From positions 62,001 to 126,000 of the forward strand of contig CALYLX010000086.1 of NCBI GenBank assembly GCA_944990035.1: a DNA stretch of 64,000 nt, given 5' to 3'. This stretch comes from Clitopilus passeckerianus (taxonomy: Eukaryota > Basidiomycota > Agaricomycetes > Agaricales > Entolomataceae). Under the pieces are notes generated by a model. The model had not been told where the DNA came from and made no database searches. It saw nothing but the letters and a program-made list of their open reading frames with translations. Shown piece by piece: positions 50,825 to 62,792 of this stretch (within the stretch, counting starts at the first letter, position 1; each line of letters begins with the position of its first letter). The position numbers and the translations under genes were made by a program.

Positions 50825-51847
50825 ATGGCATGGCGATGTTCAGGTAAAACTAACGCAGAACTCATCTCAAATATGGCCAGCCATAAGATATTTCAGTCTA
50901 CCGAAATCGAAAAGGCACGCTTCGTACTCACGGCCTCGAACTATGATAGATCTCACCCGAATGAACAGGCAATGGCCAACGTCGACCGAGCAAATTACGT
51001 TAAGAATCCAGTGCATGCGTATGAAGACCAGCCGCAGTATGCCTCTTTCACTTGTGTGCTGCCTCGTTCTTCTGCCAATGCGAGGACAGATCTATAGGTT
51101 ATGGTGCTACAATCAGCGCACCCCACATGGTCGGTTTTACTCTGCTGGCCACCAGATTAGTCTATTTATAAGTGTTCCTAGCATGCATACGCTAGTTCTC
51201 ACCTCATCTCTTACCTACGTCCCGGTGCAAAGGTCCTCGACGTAGGATCTGGTTCAGGATACCTCGCAGCCGTATTCCACCACCTCGTCGGCCCCACAGG
51301 CAAAGTCGTCGGTATCGAGCACATCAGTGAGTTAGCCGAGTGGAGTAAGGAAAACCTGAAGAAGGATGGGCTTGGAGAAGCATTGAAGACAGGGGCAATT
51401 GAAATTGTTTGCGGGGATGGAAGGCTGGGGTATCCAGCTGGAGGTAGGTTTGTTTCTAGCGTTCTTGCTTTTGCTCACCGCAGAATTAAACAGGACCCTA
51501 CGATGCCATCCATGTTGGCGCTGCTGCCCCCGTTCTCCCCGACGCTCTAGTCGCCCAACTAGCTTCACCAGGAAGGATATTCATCCCGATTGGGACGTAC
51601 GCCCAATTTATCCACCATATCGACAAGAATGAAAAAGGTGACGTCAAGAGGGTGCAGGTCATGGGAGTTTCGGTGAGTCGAAATTACTTCCCCTCTGTTG
51701 GCACTCTGGTGGTGGTTGGTATGTGTGGGGTCGGCGTGGACGGGAGTTCTGGCTTTATTGGATGGTCCTGGCTTCAGGCATCTATTGACACAAAGGTTTT
51801 AGTATGTTCCCCTCACGGACCAGGAGAAGCAGAGGGAGTACCTCTAA
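50825..51847 (+). CDS. PCMT: Protein-L-isoaspartate O-methyltransferase
   Basis: Repairs proteins by methylating L-isoaspartyl residues with S-adenosylmethionine; cytosolic. The start [17 protein letters not shown] at 50825 is the usual beginning of the family. Exons are joined by introns at about 51037-51087 (joining EDQPQ to [13 protein letters not shown]), 51129-51181, about 51444-51494 and 51673-51812. Motif I for SAM binding is [14 protein letters not shown], preceded by [31 protein letters not shown] and [20 protein letters not shown] follow, then [12 protein letters not shown]. The last exon is tiny, [14 protein letters not shown], reached across an unusually long 140-base intron, and its sequence matches the family end. 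About 220 residues, intact. Confidence 0.94.
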
Positions 51848-52482
51848 TCACCAGATTACTTCACAAATCCTACGTATGGAGAACAAATGTGGATTGGTCG
51901 GCTGTTGACGTCTTTACTGGTCTCAAGGACATGTATTTGTATCCGGATCTTTCCACTAATGTACTATTTCGAATATACTTACCTGCTTTCATTTAAAGGC
52001 GCCTGCACGTTTCGGTCTGTGAGCCGATGACTCGAGGGTGAGTTGACGTCGACATGAGGCGAATTCAAGCGCTGGCCCGTCAGTTCACAGAAACCCTCGA
52101 CCATCAACGTTCAGCATCCATGAGCCAAACAAATTGCTACCTTGCTTCCGCCCCCAAGCTTTGATCTCTTCCTCGTTGGCGTTACTAATGTCCTTGAAGC
52201 TTAGGACCTATTCATACTCATGCCAGATCATTGATGCCAGCCTGAACGGGCGCCTAGAGTTCAAAAAGGAAAAGGCGCCGTTATGCTGTTGAACTCTTTC
52301 GTCGTGGTTTCCGTGTGTTGGGTGCATGCTGCCCATGCTATATATGACTGAGCATCTCGTGCATCTCTTTTCCTCCACACCACCACCTTACAGCACCAAC
52401 GCGGATTTCTTGAAGCTTTTCTGCGAACTACACCCTCCATCCTTAAGCTTTCTCGGTCCTCATTCATCTTTCTGATAGACCA
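51848..52482. other. Spacer between methyltransferase and secreted protein genes
   Basis: 3' end of the methyltransferase gene and promoter of the gene at 52483. The last 100 bases are pyrimidine-rich. No gene seen. Confidence 0.45.
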
Positions 52483-53321
52483 ATGGCTCGTTTCCAACTG
52501 TGGACACAGACTCTACTAGCGCTAGTCTCCCTTCACCTCCTGTCCATTCTTCCATGTGCTCAAGGCCTCACACTCACCATTACATCCACGTCTCAACCCT
52601 GCCCAGGCGGGAGCATTCAGGTCGACTCCATTACCGACGCGGGTGATCCAGAGTTTGGGGACCTCTACATCTACGATACTACTCCGTTGAGTGAACAGGA
52701 GGCGGGAACACAACTATGGTGTGACTGGCCCATCAAATCGACTAGGTCTTTGTTTACTATTCCGAAGGATATACCTCTAGGGTGAGTCCTTGATGATAAT
52801 ATCACTCGTACACTCTCGACTAACGACAGGTCTGTTAGTGAAAGCTACGTCGTGCGAGCGACGAACCTCAGGTACATTGATATTCTGACTTTGGCCGGCT
52901 GCTGTTGATCATCTTCCCGTTTTATTAGCGGATACCTCCTCGCAGATTCACCCATCTTCGAAATATTGCCTACTCTATCCGAGCTAGCAACCGAGGAGGA
53001 GGAAGTTTCGAGGTCTGAATCTCCCATATCTCTAATAAACTATCTGAAGAATTCAAATGTATCGCCAGCTCCGTGTCCACACTCGTACCGATAACACACA
53101 AGGATATCTCATTTCCGAACACATCGTGGCTCGGATTTTGCTACACCGTTGAATCCTGGCAAGAATCTCAAGACACGGACTCGCACTCGTGGATAAGGAG
53201 GATAAGGAAGAAGATTGATGAGATGTATCGCGACTCTGGAGCTATGACTCTGGATGGCGAAGTCGAAGTCGAAGTCGGTACGGTGACTTTTCGTAAGCCT
53301 GGGTGGGCGTTTTCCGACTGA
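52483..53321 (+). CDS. Predicted secreted protein of unknown function
   Basis: The N-terminus MARFQLWTQTLLALVSLHLL plus SILPCAQG is a typical signal peptide; the mature part opens with LTLTITSTSQPCPGGS and contains a few Cys. Exons: 52483-52782, then SVSESYVVRATNL (52830-52872) and SGYLLADSPIFEILPTLSEL from 52929, then a last part STLVPITHKDISFPNTSW ... GWAFSD to a stop at 53321. The last junction (52990-53050) could not be set with clean phase, so one intron border or a frameshift is uncertain. A hydrophobic anchor is not visible at the end. I do not recognise the family; it may be a small secreted protein of the kind common in agaricomycetes. Confidence 0.55.
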
Positions 53322-53883
53322 CTGGGCATCCTGACATCTAAATTCATTATATAATATAGGTTTAGTCAGTTGCATTAAATATATCGGGATCGTGGGTAAC
53401 ATTGGGGTTTCCTAGTTGAAAGCGAGTTGAGGGATATAAGATAAAATAAGAAAGGATAGAACAGGGTGCTACTCTTTGAGTGACGTGCCAGGTGAGGCGT
53501 GTTGCCCTTCGAATACCCCAACCCATGGTTCATTCAATCCAATCGAGCATTAATATTGCAAAGGTGGCGCCAGATAAAAACTCTTTCCAAAGCTCAGCAG
53601 GCGCCTCACATGGATTGCAGAGGGATTCTACTTATGCTGGAAATAAAATCAGGAACTCAGTTTCAGAAAAAGAAATCCCGAGAGGGCAAGTTGACTGATC
53701 GAACGCGACGCAAGTGAGTTATCTCGTCCATTGGAGCAGGTTACGTTGGTGTATTTAGCGAAAAGAGGGATCGGTGTGGCTGCGTATATTTACCGTTGAC
53801 AAGTGAGCGAGTTCCAACCGAGCCACGTAACCTAATTCAAACTTGCATCAGATAGGCATTTCCTCTGCAGCAATTAAGTTAGA
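53322..53883. other. Spacer upstream of copy W3
   Basis: Short frames only; promoter of the next gene. Confidence 0.4.
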
Positions 53884-55756
53884 ATGAGCGTCGAATTTAC
53901 GCGGACACACGTCTCGCGTAGCCCACGTGTGCCCGTTTCTGTTGCAGTGGCCCATAACGTAAGCATGCAAAAGATGGCCCTTGTGATGACCACCAGTGAC
54001 CCATGCCCGCAAAATGGCTTGCTCAACTTGCCTCTGGATATTCTTCTATCCATTCTTATTCGTCTTGAGCCGAAGCACATACTGATCATACGTCGGGTGA
54101 GTTTGATTATTCTACGTTGTTGTGACCGAATTCTCATGCTTCCTATCTTTGCGAAGGACAGTGCAATAAAAAGCTCCAGCAAGTGACCCATGACCGCCTT
54201 CTTTGGCTCAGACTCTTGCACCGGATACATCACGACCAGAAGATATACCTCGGATCCTACCCCTCGCCATCGTTGATATCCCAGGAGCAACTCGAAAGAG
54301 CTGCGCTCCGCCCTTACCGATTTGTTAACCTGTTGCTGAACTTTACCGGGGAGTCACTCTCGCCAATGCGAACATGGGATTTATCAGCTCCATCTTATTT
54401 GGACGTTATTGACGAACGAGTCATGCGTAACGATGATATCGCTGTGTTTACCGATGCTTTGATGGTTCATGGAGGCCGTTTTGTTTTTACCGTATATGGA
54501 GGCCGTATCATTACTCTTTGGGATCTTGAGCCATGGCTATCTTCGGCTTCGTTGACCTCTGATAATTTGGCACCTTGGTCGAAAGGGAGTACACCGGTGG
54601 CGATTGCGGAAGTGTCTGCCATTACCCTCGGGCTCGATGAGGAAGAGCGCGTTCAGATGAAGGAGTTTGTCGTTGCGCCGGACGGAGAAAGCATCTATCT
54701 CGAATTGATGATTACTGACTCCGACTTCCTGTCAGTCATGTCCTTTGTCCACGATAAAACTACTTACTGGGATTCGTACTAGACACTCTATTGTTAGCCG
54801 AAGAACGCAGGTGTGCAAGATCAGCCCTAGGGCTCTGGAGCCCATATTTGAACTAGTGGCGACCAGGGAGTACCAAGGACGCTACGACACCTGCCTTCAG
54901 GGAACGAGGCTCATTCAACTACAAGACGATTCCTTGGTCGTTTGGGACTACGAAAATGACTATACGGTGAAATGGAACGTTGGACCTACAGAAGCTAAAA
55001 CGGTACGGTAACACATCCTCTGTCCATGAGTGTTGTGCAAGGCTGATCATCAACACTCAGATGGTAGCCCAGAACGGCTACGTGATCCTTGTAAACAGTT
55101 TTACGGGAAGACTCGAGACTTGGAAAGTCCCATCGAGTATTGCCCCTGGGCATACCTCAATTGAACTTGCATCCACCCAATTGTCAAGTATTTTTCCAAA
55201 CGTTGATCAGGATCCTACCTTTGTCGACCTCGATGTAGCGCTACCCTCAGGTGCACGACCGGGCCATACGCTAGTGGGAACGATCAATCGAATGCTAGAT
55301 GCCAGCGGCTCAGATCTCGACAACGAAAGAGAAACGTTAGATCTCTATACCATCTCACCAGGAGAACCCATAGACCTATCCTCCGAGGAAGACTTGGAGT
55401 TCATCTCGTGCCATCACTCTCATACGGTCATCGATTTTGGAAGCCGGATGTTCTCGACATTCTATGCTGTTGACGGATGCTGTATACTCCCACTCGCCCG
55501 GGGGTTGTCTATAGAGGACTTTGAGGACGCGGGGATTGATTTGCATGTGGCGGAGTATAATTGTGCGACTCGAAGGGTGGATGGGGAGCATGCGGAACAG
55601 GAGGAGGTGAAGAAGAATCTTGTCAAGCTGGATTATGGCCCGGATGAGTTACCGGAGATACGGTGCTGGGACCTCTGTCCGGTCTCGACTCGAGCTGTGG
55701 CGGTTATGAGCCCGGGGATTGTGAGGGTATCTGAGTATCTACCAAATATATATTGA
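53884..55756 (+). CDS. F-box protein with propeller-like region, copy W3
   Basis: Best preserved member of the family and the only one on the plus strand. The frame opens at 53884; the methionine of MQKMALVMTTSDP may be the real start. F-box: LPLDILLSILIRLEPKHILI, then an intron after RR (GTGAGT to GACAG) and CNKKLQQVTHDRLLWLRLL. Then ALRPYRFVNLLLNF, the block GGRFVFTVYGGRIITLWDLE with AITLGLDEEERVQMKEF, an intron at about 54740-54781, FELVATREYQGRYD, SLVVWDYENDYTVKW, an intron 55003-55061, MVAQNGYVILVNSFTGRLE and a C-terminus RCWDLCPVSTRAVAVMSPG ending LPNIY. Roughly 570 residues. The repeated WDL/WDY endings suggest propeller blades, but no standard WD40 repeat is clear. Intact. Confidence 0.75.
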
Positions 55757-55871
55757 TATTCATTCCAACTGGGAGGCGTACACTTATTTATACGATTTAA
55801 ATGGATTGTGTGGGGAAGATATGATTTTCTGTAGGAGGTATGTGAATAGATGTACCCTCCATCAGAAATAG

Positions 55872-57170
55872 TCATGCAGGTATACCTTCCCACCTAGCCT
55901 GGCCTGAAGAAGGGCACAGCATATAATCTTGAACTTGATTCGTTCCCAAAGTCAGTGACTTGGGGCCTCCGGCTTGCCGCACATCTGTCACATACAGGTG
56001 TATGGCAACGCAGCTACCACTGGCATTTGAAGCATCGACGTATTTGTTTAGACAGAGAACATGTGCATGACCGTACTGTGCGCCACTGGTCAACAAAGAC
56101 CAGTAACGGTGGACCACGATCGAGTACAGTCATTTGACCTTGGGTTCTGCAGGCCAGGTTCAGAACTTGATATCGGCAGTTCTTCGTCAATATGGAAGAC
56201 AGCAAGTATGTCCGTCGGACCGCAGGAGGAATGGGTTGAATAGAAAGTAGGCGCGGTGCCTCCAAATGATGCCGAAGAACGTGCACCGTGTCAATGGGGG
56301 GACTCAGGTGGAATTTCATCGTAGGGTTGAGGAGAGTTCATTATACGGTGAATGCTTAGACCTGTTACACGTCATGTTTAGGGATCCATCAAGATAAGCC
56401 AGCCATCCTTTACTAACACTAATTAAAACCTCGAGGGATTTTGGACAACCTACAACCCGGTTTCGAAGTAAATCAAGAACGTCGTATGTTGGCAAATCGT
56501 TGATTTCGACATCCCAGAACTCAACCTCGTCGCACGTTACAAGAATGATGTACTTGCCATCGAAGTGGAGTTATCGATTCGGGCCAACGGCAATGCTCTC
56601 CTTTGTCCCACACAGCTCAAATGATGGCTGTGGCATTGTTGGTGCGATCCGGTAAAAGTGAAATTTGTCAGTGAAGCTATAGAGTATATCGGCTAACACC
56701 CAACCAAGACAAAAGAATATTTTCAATAGACATACAAGGTCGAGACATATAGTGCATTTGACACGTGGGGATTGAAGCAACGGAAGATCGTGAATTCTTC
56801 AGGACAGATAGTTCCAATAGATCGAATGCAGCTGGTCCCCATTCCTACTTGTTGGAGGTCCCAAAGATTGACGAATCGTCTATTATATACTGTGAGGAGA
56901 AATCGCTCACCACAAATCAAGGTCGCCAGATTGTATCTGTGCGGCCACCCAGAAATTGGGTGCTTGCCCCCGGCAGCAAAATCTACAAAAGGTAGAATAG
57001 CTGTTGCATTGGGAGCAGGGATATAATCCTTGCTTGCCAGTGGAGAAGTACTGTAAAGATCTGAATTGAAATGATTGCAAGGACACCTTTTTCGGTGCGT
57101 CGCTCGACATTGCATCAAGGGCGAGAGTCCCTTCAAGTGCATCATAAGTATCGCAGGGGCGTGGCCGAAC
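55872..57170 (-). pseudogene. F-box/propeller copy W4, degraded
   Basis: Pieces of the family in order but in different frames: ALEGTLALDAMSSDAPKKV near 57130-57060, then after a shift ICGERFLLTVYNRRFVNLWD (block GGRFL...LWDL) near 56900, FELCGTKESIAVGPNR near 56590, a frame change to HFDGKYIILVTCDEVEFWDV near 56550, and a C-terminal stretch with VQDYMLCPSSGQARWEG near 55900. The F-box itself is not found upstream. Stops and shifts at about 57020, 56580 and 56330 show it is dead. Confidence 0.7.
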
Positions 57171-58667
57171 AACCCACCAGATGTGCCGTTTGTAAGTTAT
57201 GTCAGCCAGTTTCTTGCAGGTCTGCAGACTTATTCTCCAGGTCAGTTCTATCCAGAAGCCGCACGACAGGCCAAATATGAGGCCCGTACCAGTCTCATAG
57301 AGATGATATCTCGTGGCTCAACCAGGAGAAGGATCTGAATCCATATATCAGGCGGAAGGTCCGTTGGTATCGTGATGAGGTGGCCATTGGGAGTGGGCAT
57401 ACTGAAGGTCATGCAGTGACAAGGCCACCAATGCGACTCAACGTTGCAACCTCGGCAAACCCCGATTTGTAGGGCTGATCTCTCTTCTCAAAATCCTTCC
57501 ACGCGCGTATGGAGGGATCCTCCTAAAAGACTGGAACCTGGATCTCTGGTGTTTTACTGCTTCACCGTCCATCCTGGTTCCTTCCCGTCGGCAGGCTTTC
57601 TTAGCACAGACGATCCGTTCCCTTGTCTCCGACTGTGACACTATTTCAAGGCTCTCATCGACATGGACCCACACTTGACAAAACCCAAGGGTCGCTACAT
57701 TTCGGTGTTAGGGTGCATGGATCTGTCAAACAATGACAACGAACTCACTCAGACTCTATGTACTAATGTAGTCGCCGTTGGCCGTCATATCTGTGGGCTC
57801 TCGGATAATACGTGCGGTCGGACCATACTCAGAAATGGCACTCTTCTCCGGGCTGCAGGGTTACAAAGGATGGGAGGTAACTCAGTCTACTACAAATAAT
57901 AGGATCAACTTTATCCTTGCAAACTCTATCCTTGCAAAATCACTCGAGGTGGTGGGTCAAATTGCGGACCACGCGTTTCCTGACCACCGAATGCTCTAAG
58001 ATGGCCTCCCACACTCGGTTGCTGCAGATGGATTTTCAAGCGGGCGTAAGTAGCATTGTCTTGTTAAGCGCTGTGGGTCCATCTTTGTGGGTTTATGCCA
58101 AGCACGAAATTGATTGCTAGCACCACCTTACTGTTCAACCGATCCTATTCATCCAAAAAGTACACCACCTAGATAACTGAATCTTCCATTACACCAACTG
58201 GCACTGACTTTCTGGACGGCGTCAGCACAACGATGTGATGCTGACTCCAAATCATGTCTTTCTTGCACAGAAGCCCGAAAGAGCTCAATAAGACTTGGGA
58301 ACTCAATGTTAGGGTACTAGGCGGAAGACTATTCACATTATTCCGCCTATTACCCTAGACATTTGGCTGGAACTCAATCGGTTGAATGCATGGCAACATA
58401 GATTGAGAACAAGCAAGACACCTACACCTCGCCTACACAGCCGTGGCCTGAATAGCAAGCTACAGCCCTCTCTTGCTGTTTAGTGAAGCGCTTGAGAATA
58501 CAATAATCCTTCTAGCATATTCTCTTAGAAAGATGTGAACCCTATCGAGCCTGGTTGGCTTAAAAGGTGCAGGTTCTGAGGTTCAAGGATATCATCGCAC
58601 TCGAATAGACGCAAAGCCTCGTCTCCAGTATTCTCAACCCTCCAACCATTTTGGCAACTCACCCAAC
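57171..58667. other. Mostly gene-poor stretch with unassigned plus-strand fragments
   Basis: Two plus-strand stretches look protein-like but short: about 57475-57670 (LLKILPRAYGGILLKDWNLD) and 57778-57999 (SEMALFSGLQGYKGWEVTQS). They are in different frames, have no recognised domain and no clear splice link. A 17-base inverted repeat lies at 58310-58357. Otherwise nothing supported. Confidence 0.3.
58310..58357. repeat. Near-perfect hairpin, 17-base arms
   Basis: TAGGGTACTAGGCGGAA at 58310-58326 pairs with TTCCGCCTATTACCCTA at 58341-58357 with one mismatch, around a 14-base loop. It is outside any gene. Confidence 0.75.
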
Positions 58668-59257
58668 ATGAATCCAAACTACTGCCGCGTCCCGTCCCTC
58701 TCAAACATCCTAATCGCAGGCCAAGTACGTCACCAAGCACATAATGCTGTCCATCTTGATATGCGAACTGACATTTCTTTGACAGTGTGAGGACTTGCAA
58801 TTTCATCCTTCATACATAACGCAGGATAACCGCGTCTACGTTGACGATACCATCCTATGCGAAGTCATACGGACGTGGAAAGCGGGGGGTGAGCCATTCG
58901 GTACCGTCATTTCCATAACCCTTGACTGATAAATACAGCCGCTACTGGTTTGAAACCAGGGATTTGCAAAGGGGCAAGGATGGAAAATATAGAAGGGGAC
59001 GTCGTGACTCCGATCCGGAGGTGTTAGGCTACTATACAGTACCTGGAGACTACTGGACCCATCCTCATTGCCCAAAGAAGCTTTCTCAACAGCAGTTCAA
59101 AAGGGCGATTGCGGAAGATGCAGAGGTGAATGCCACAAGGGTAGCGTTGGGTACACTAAACACATTGGCATGGGTGGCTCCTTCTCCTCCTCCGCGATAC
59201 CACCCAAGCCAGTTGGACGGCACTGACTGGGATGAATTTGACCTCGATTCGGCATAA
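58668..59257 (+). CDS. Small protein of unknown function
   Basis: Starts MNPNYCRVPSLSNILIAGQ at 58668, a donor GTACGT near 58725 and an acceptor TTGACAG near 58789 join to CEDLQFHPSYITQDNRVYVD, then DDTILCEVIRTWKAG. A donor GTGAGC after a run of G near 58870 leads to the last exon, YWFETRDLQRGKDGKYRRG ... DGTDWDEFDLDSA, ending at 59257. At the last junction the phases differ by one base, at a run of six G, so the gene may be frameshifted or the run miscounted. No domain is recognised. About 165 residues, rather charged. Confidence 0.5.
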
Positions 59258-59391
59258 TTATGGATTTATGCAACCAGATTCACAGGAGGAGGAATACTCT
59301 ACCGTACGGCACCCTGCAAGAGCTGTGTCACGTAGATTTGGACAAGGCTTCCGATGTATTTAATACTTTCATTGCTCTACGTATCGGTTTA

Positions 59392-60937
59392 CTAGAAATA
59401 TCCGTAAATGCTCAATTTTCCATCGAGTAGAAGAATTGCACGACAGGATACGGGACAGAGCTCGAACTCATCATTGGGATCCACTAGTAACATCGTTACC
59501 TCGCTCGAGGCTGGTTCATGGGGAGGAATCTGTGCAATACAGAGCCGCGTTTCATAACGTAGAGAAATTCTACGGGTAGGATCAACCGCCCAGAAAAGAG
59601 GAACGATATGTACAAGGCCAAGCCGATAACCGCCTGAAGGTGCCCACCAAGAATTGTCAAGGGAAACCGAGTAGAGGTGACGCAACTCAGGTTGTGAGAT
59701 AGTGTCTGGCGCAGAAAACGCTCCCAGCAGGGAAAAGAGATCGAGTTGTCGGCTTGTTTCTGTAGCCGAAATCATCGATATAAATGACCCTGGGTAGCCT
59801 GAGTCGTCGTGGAAGATTGAGCCTGCAAGAAGGGGATTTGCGGCGTTTACTACAGGTTGAGGAGGGGAAAGGGTCGCCTTAAAGACCGTCTTGGACTTTT
59901 GATGAAGGTCTGTCATAGCCATCCTCACAACTAAAAGTGCTCTTGCTTTCGCGTGGGACACAACCATACAGCCATCTTTTGCAAGCATCTGAAGATTCTA
60001 AGTATCAACGGGGAGTGCTCGTGGCAATACTATACGTACCCCTCTATGAGAAAGTGAGATATTCCAAGGACGCGAAACTGACGTGTTCGCTTCGAGATCC
60101 CAGAACTCAAGGTGAATTGAGGATTCAAGGATGAGGTACTTGCCGTCAAACTTATCCCGAACATCGTCAACGCCATACCTGGTGCCAACGAGCTCAAATT
60201 TCTGAAAAATCTGACATATCGTTATTCGTGTGAATTTCTAGTGGTATTGATGAAAAGTACCAACTCCACATATTTAGTTGTGACGAGTACGTAGAGGATA
60301 TCGGATCTGGGCCGACTGAAGCATGCGCAGAGGTGGATTTCACTTGCTTCTCGCAATTCTTCGCGTTCCGGAGAAAGAGACGCGAGTGGATCAAGGCCCT
60401 CCGAGCTCTCATCAAGTGAATTCAGGTCCCAGAGATCAATGAGGAGGTCGTTATATCGAGTGACGAGGAACCTTCCGCCGTTTATCAGAAAATAGGACTT
60501 GTAACCGGCGTCTTTGGAGTGGTACCTCCGATCACTTGCAGCTGGAGGAGCAGGGAGAGCGAACGCCGCCTGGGGCGGAGGGAGTTGGGTCTGGCTACGC
60601 AATAGCCTGTGACTGAGCCTAAACGGGCGCAGAGTGGCTTCTTCAGGTGCACTAGCTGACATGGAGTGTAGAGGGAAGGTGCCTTTAATCACGTTGTTCG
60701 TCCTGGACAAGCGCTCGAAAGCTTCTAGCCAGATGTGTCTTTCGAAAGTTACTTCGAGAAGCTTTGTGCACGTCTAAGATGGGCGTCAGTCCCTATTAAA
60801 CTGTGACTTCTCGCAGTACGACCTACCCATCTGATAGAAAGGATGTCAATTGGTTCGACAGTACAAAGTATCTGGATCCATAGGTCAACTGGGAGCTCCG
60901 TAGGACCAGCTATCGTATTGGCTTGATGAAGCGCCAT
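59392..60937 (-). CDS. F-box protein with propeller-like region, copy W5
   Basis: Starts MALHQANTIAGPTELPVDLW at 60937; F-box LPVDLWIQILCTVEPIDILS, then the family's intron after IRW and CTKLLEVTFERHIWLEAFERL. Then ATLRPFRLSHRLLRSQ, the block GGRFLVTRYNDLLIDLWDLN, a region KFELVGTRYGVDDVRDKFD with LEFWDLEANTS, an intron, MLAKDGCMVVSHAKARALLV and a long C-terminal part ending FELCPVSCRAILLLDG and SIYGYF at 59392. Exon order matches copy W3. About 460 residues, no lesion seen. Confidence 0.74.
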
Positions 60938-61160
60938 CGTTTGCTTGAGAGAGGGGTGGCTGCTAAAGGAAAGGAGATGTTTGTTGACATCTTGTGTGTT
61001 TCAACAGGCTCATGGACCCACAAGATCACGCTCTCAGGACGCCATCAAGGGCAGGGATTCGACTTGGAGTCAAGTCGGTTGGCAGCCACAAATTGGGTGC
61101 TCCTTGAAAGAGCCTGAATTTAGATGTTTGCGAGGCTAAAGTTACATATTTAATACGACT

Positions 61161-62330
61161 CTAGGCAAAATAATGGCTTCGTATAGGGATACGAGCACCC
61201 ACATATCCCACTCCGACCCATGGTCCAACAGCGATGACGACGACCTCGCAAACTGGTACCAAACCCGAAAGTAACCTATCTTCCGCCAAAAAAAAAAGGC
61301 CGAACCGCCAAGCAAGAGAGGAAACTTTCAGCTCGTCGAGTACGTCGTCTTTCGCAGCGACAACGGTAGCTTGAAGAAGGAAAAATGGCAGAGGTCCCAT
61401 GGACGGCATTGTGGTTAGGTGGAGTGCGCTGGGGAATGAAAAGGTAAACAGAACGTTCATACGCCAGGAGAGCTTACTGCCTGGTTGAATGCCGAAGAGC
61501 TGCTTGGTGGAGAATTTGCCATAGGATGTTATGATCAGGCCATAGGCACTAGCGCTAGAATACATGGATGCTTGGGAGCAAAGTGTTCAACCTACGCGAC
61601 GCAACATCCGATGCCAGGTATCCCTGGTTCAAGAAAGCAAAAGCAAATGAGTCCACACGAACTGGCGGATATTGCGAATACCCACCTCCGAACTAACATG
61701 CCGTGTACACAACACCGAAACGGGTGAACATGAACGGCCAGCTGGGAGGCTCATTCCACCGCAATGCGACGGCAACAAGGCCAGGGATGAGATTGATCAA
61801 GAGTGACAGGGGAGATATGAGCGGCGCAGCGAAAAGCGGATTCGACCAAAAGCGCTGGAGCATCGTCTGCTGAGAAAGATGCCGCATTCTTCTGGAAACG
61901 CGAGTTGCCCGCCACAAGATGGGTGAATAGGCAAATGCGGAGAAGTCGAGAATGAGGGATTTCGTTCGGGGTGGAAGAAAATTCGACGTGATTCCGTTCC
62001 TTGGAAGAGTGAGGGGTCTGCATTGACTCAGTTTCCATGCCATCAGTCAATACCGCGATTAGCAGGAGGTAATCCGTTGCAGTCGTGAGGAGAACATTTC
62101 CGGATTATAGCAATCTGTTGGGGTCGTTCATCTGCGACGCGCACATGGCGGACGCGGTTGGCAACAGAAATAAAGGCCGAATGACTCGCGATTGAGTGGC
62201 GACACCACCTTCCAGGCTTAACGTGCAAACATGGTATGTGGGGTGAGCCGGGTGGATATGGTTGAGGATTTCCATGATTGAGCTCGGAGCTGGGGAACAG
62301 GTGGAATCTTGTGTAGCATGCGCCTCGTTG
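61161..62330 (-). pseudogene. Wax-synthase-like acyltransferase, copy F, degraded
   Basis: Recognisable pieces in several frames: THPHIHPAHPTYHVCTLSLE-like N-terminal sequence near 62260, QQTMLQRFWSNPLFAAPLIS and LINLIPGLVAVALRWNEPPS near 61870-61740, the active-site block TWHRMLRR near 61610 after an intron, and IQPGSKLSWRMNVLFTF with PLPFFLLQATVVAAKDDVLD near 61480-61350. The RFW part of the motif reads FGG with a stop before it, and the last exon loses frame after VLDEL. Same intron position before the WHR motif as in copy G. Confidence 0.72.
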
Positions 62331-62792
62331 GTTGGATAGTGAAGCATTTGTGACCAAGCATCGCCTGATCTGTTCTCAGAGAACAGATCACGGACAGAAG
62401 GGCTGCAGGTGTAGTTGCAGAGTGTGAGGCATTCGCTTCTGTTGACTACGAGTGACCCTTCATAACACGACGGTCTAGGAAATGAGGCGAGCCCACTTTC
62501 AGCGAACACCGTGTCGCTGAACGGGGGATACGAAGGATTTGATTTCATAGGTCGACTGGGAGTCTGGCGGCCCAACTTTCATGCTACCTTGGTCAGGCGA
62601 CATCTTTGGCTCTGAGTGTAGATGACCATTGGCAGGCAAGGATGTTTGTTGATGTGGAGTTGACGCGACCACGCCACACACGGTCACCCGATTGAACTGC
62701 AGCTTTGATCACACGAAGCATGGGAAATAATCCAAGCCCAAAGGGTGAAATAGCTTCATTAAAAGCAATTTTAGCCAGCTACGGGTAGCCCT
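62331..62792. other. Spacer between acyltransferase copies F and G
   Basis: 5' side of copy F and 3' flank of copy G. A minus-strand frame up to 62575 shows no recognisable features. Confidence 0.4.
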
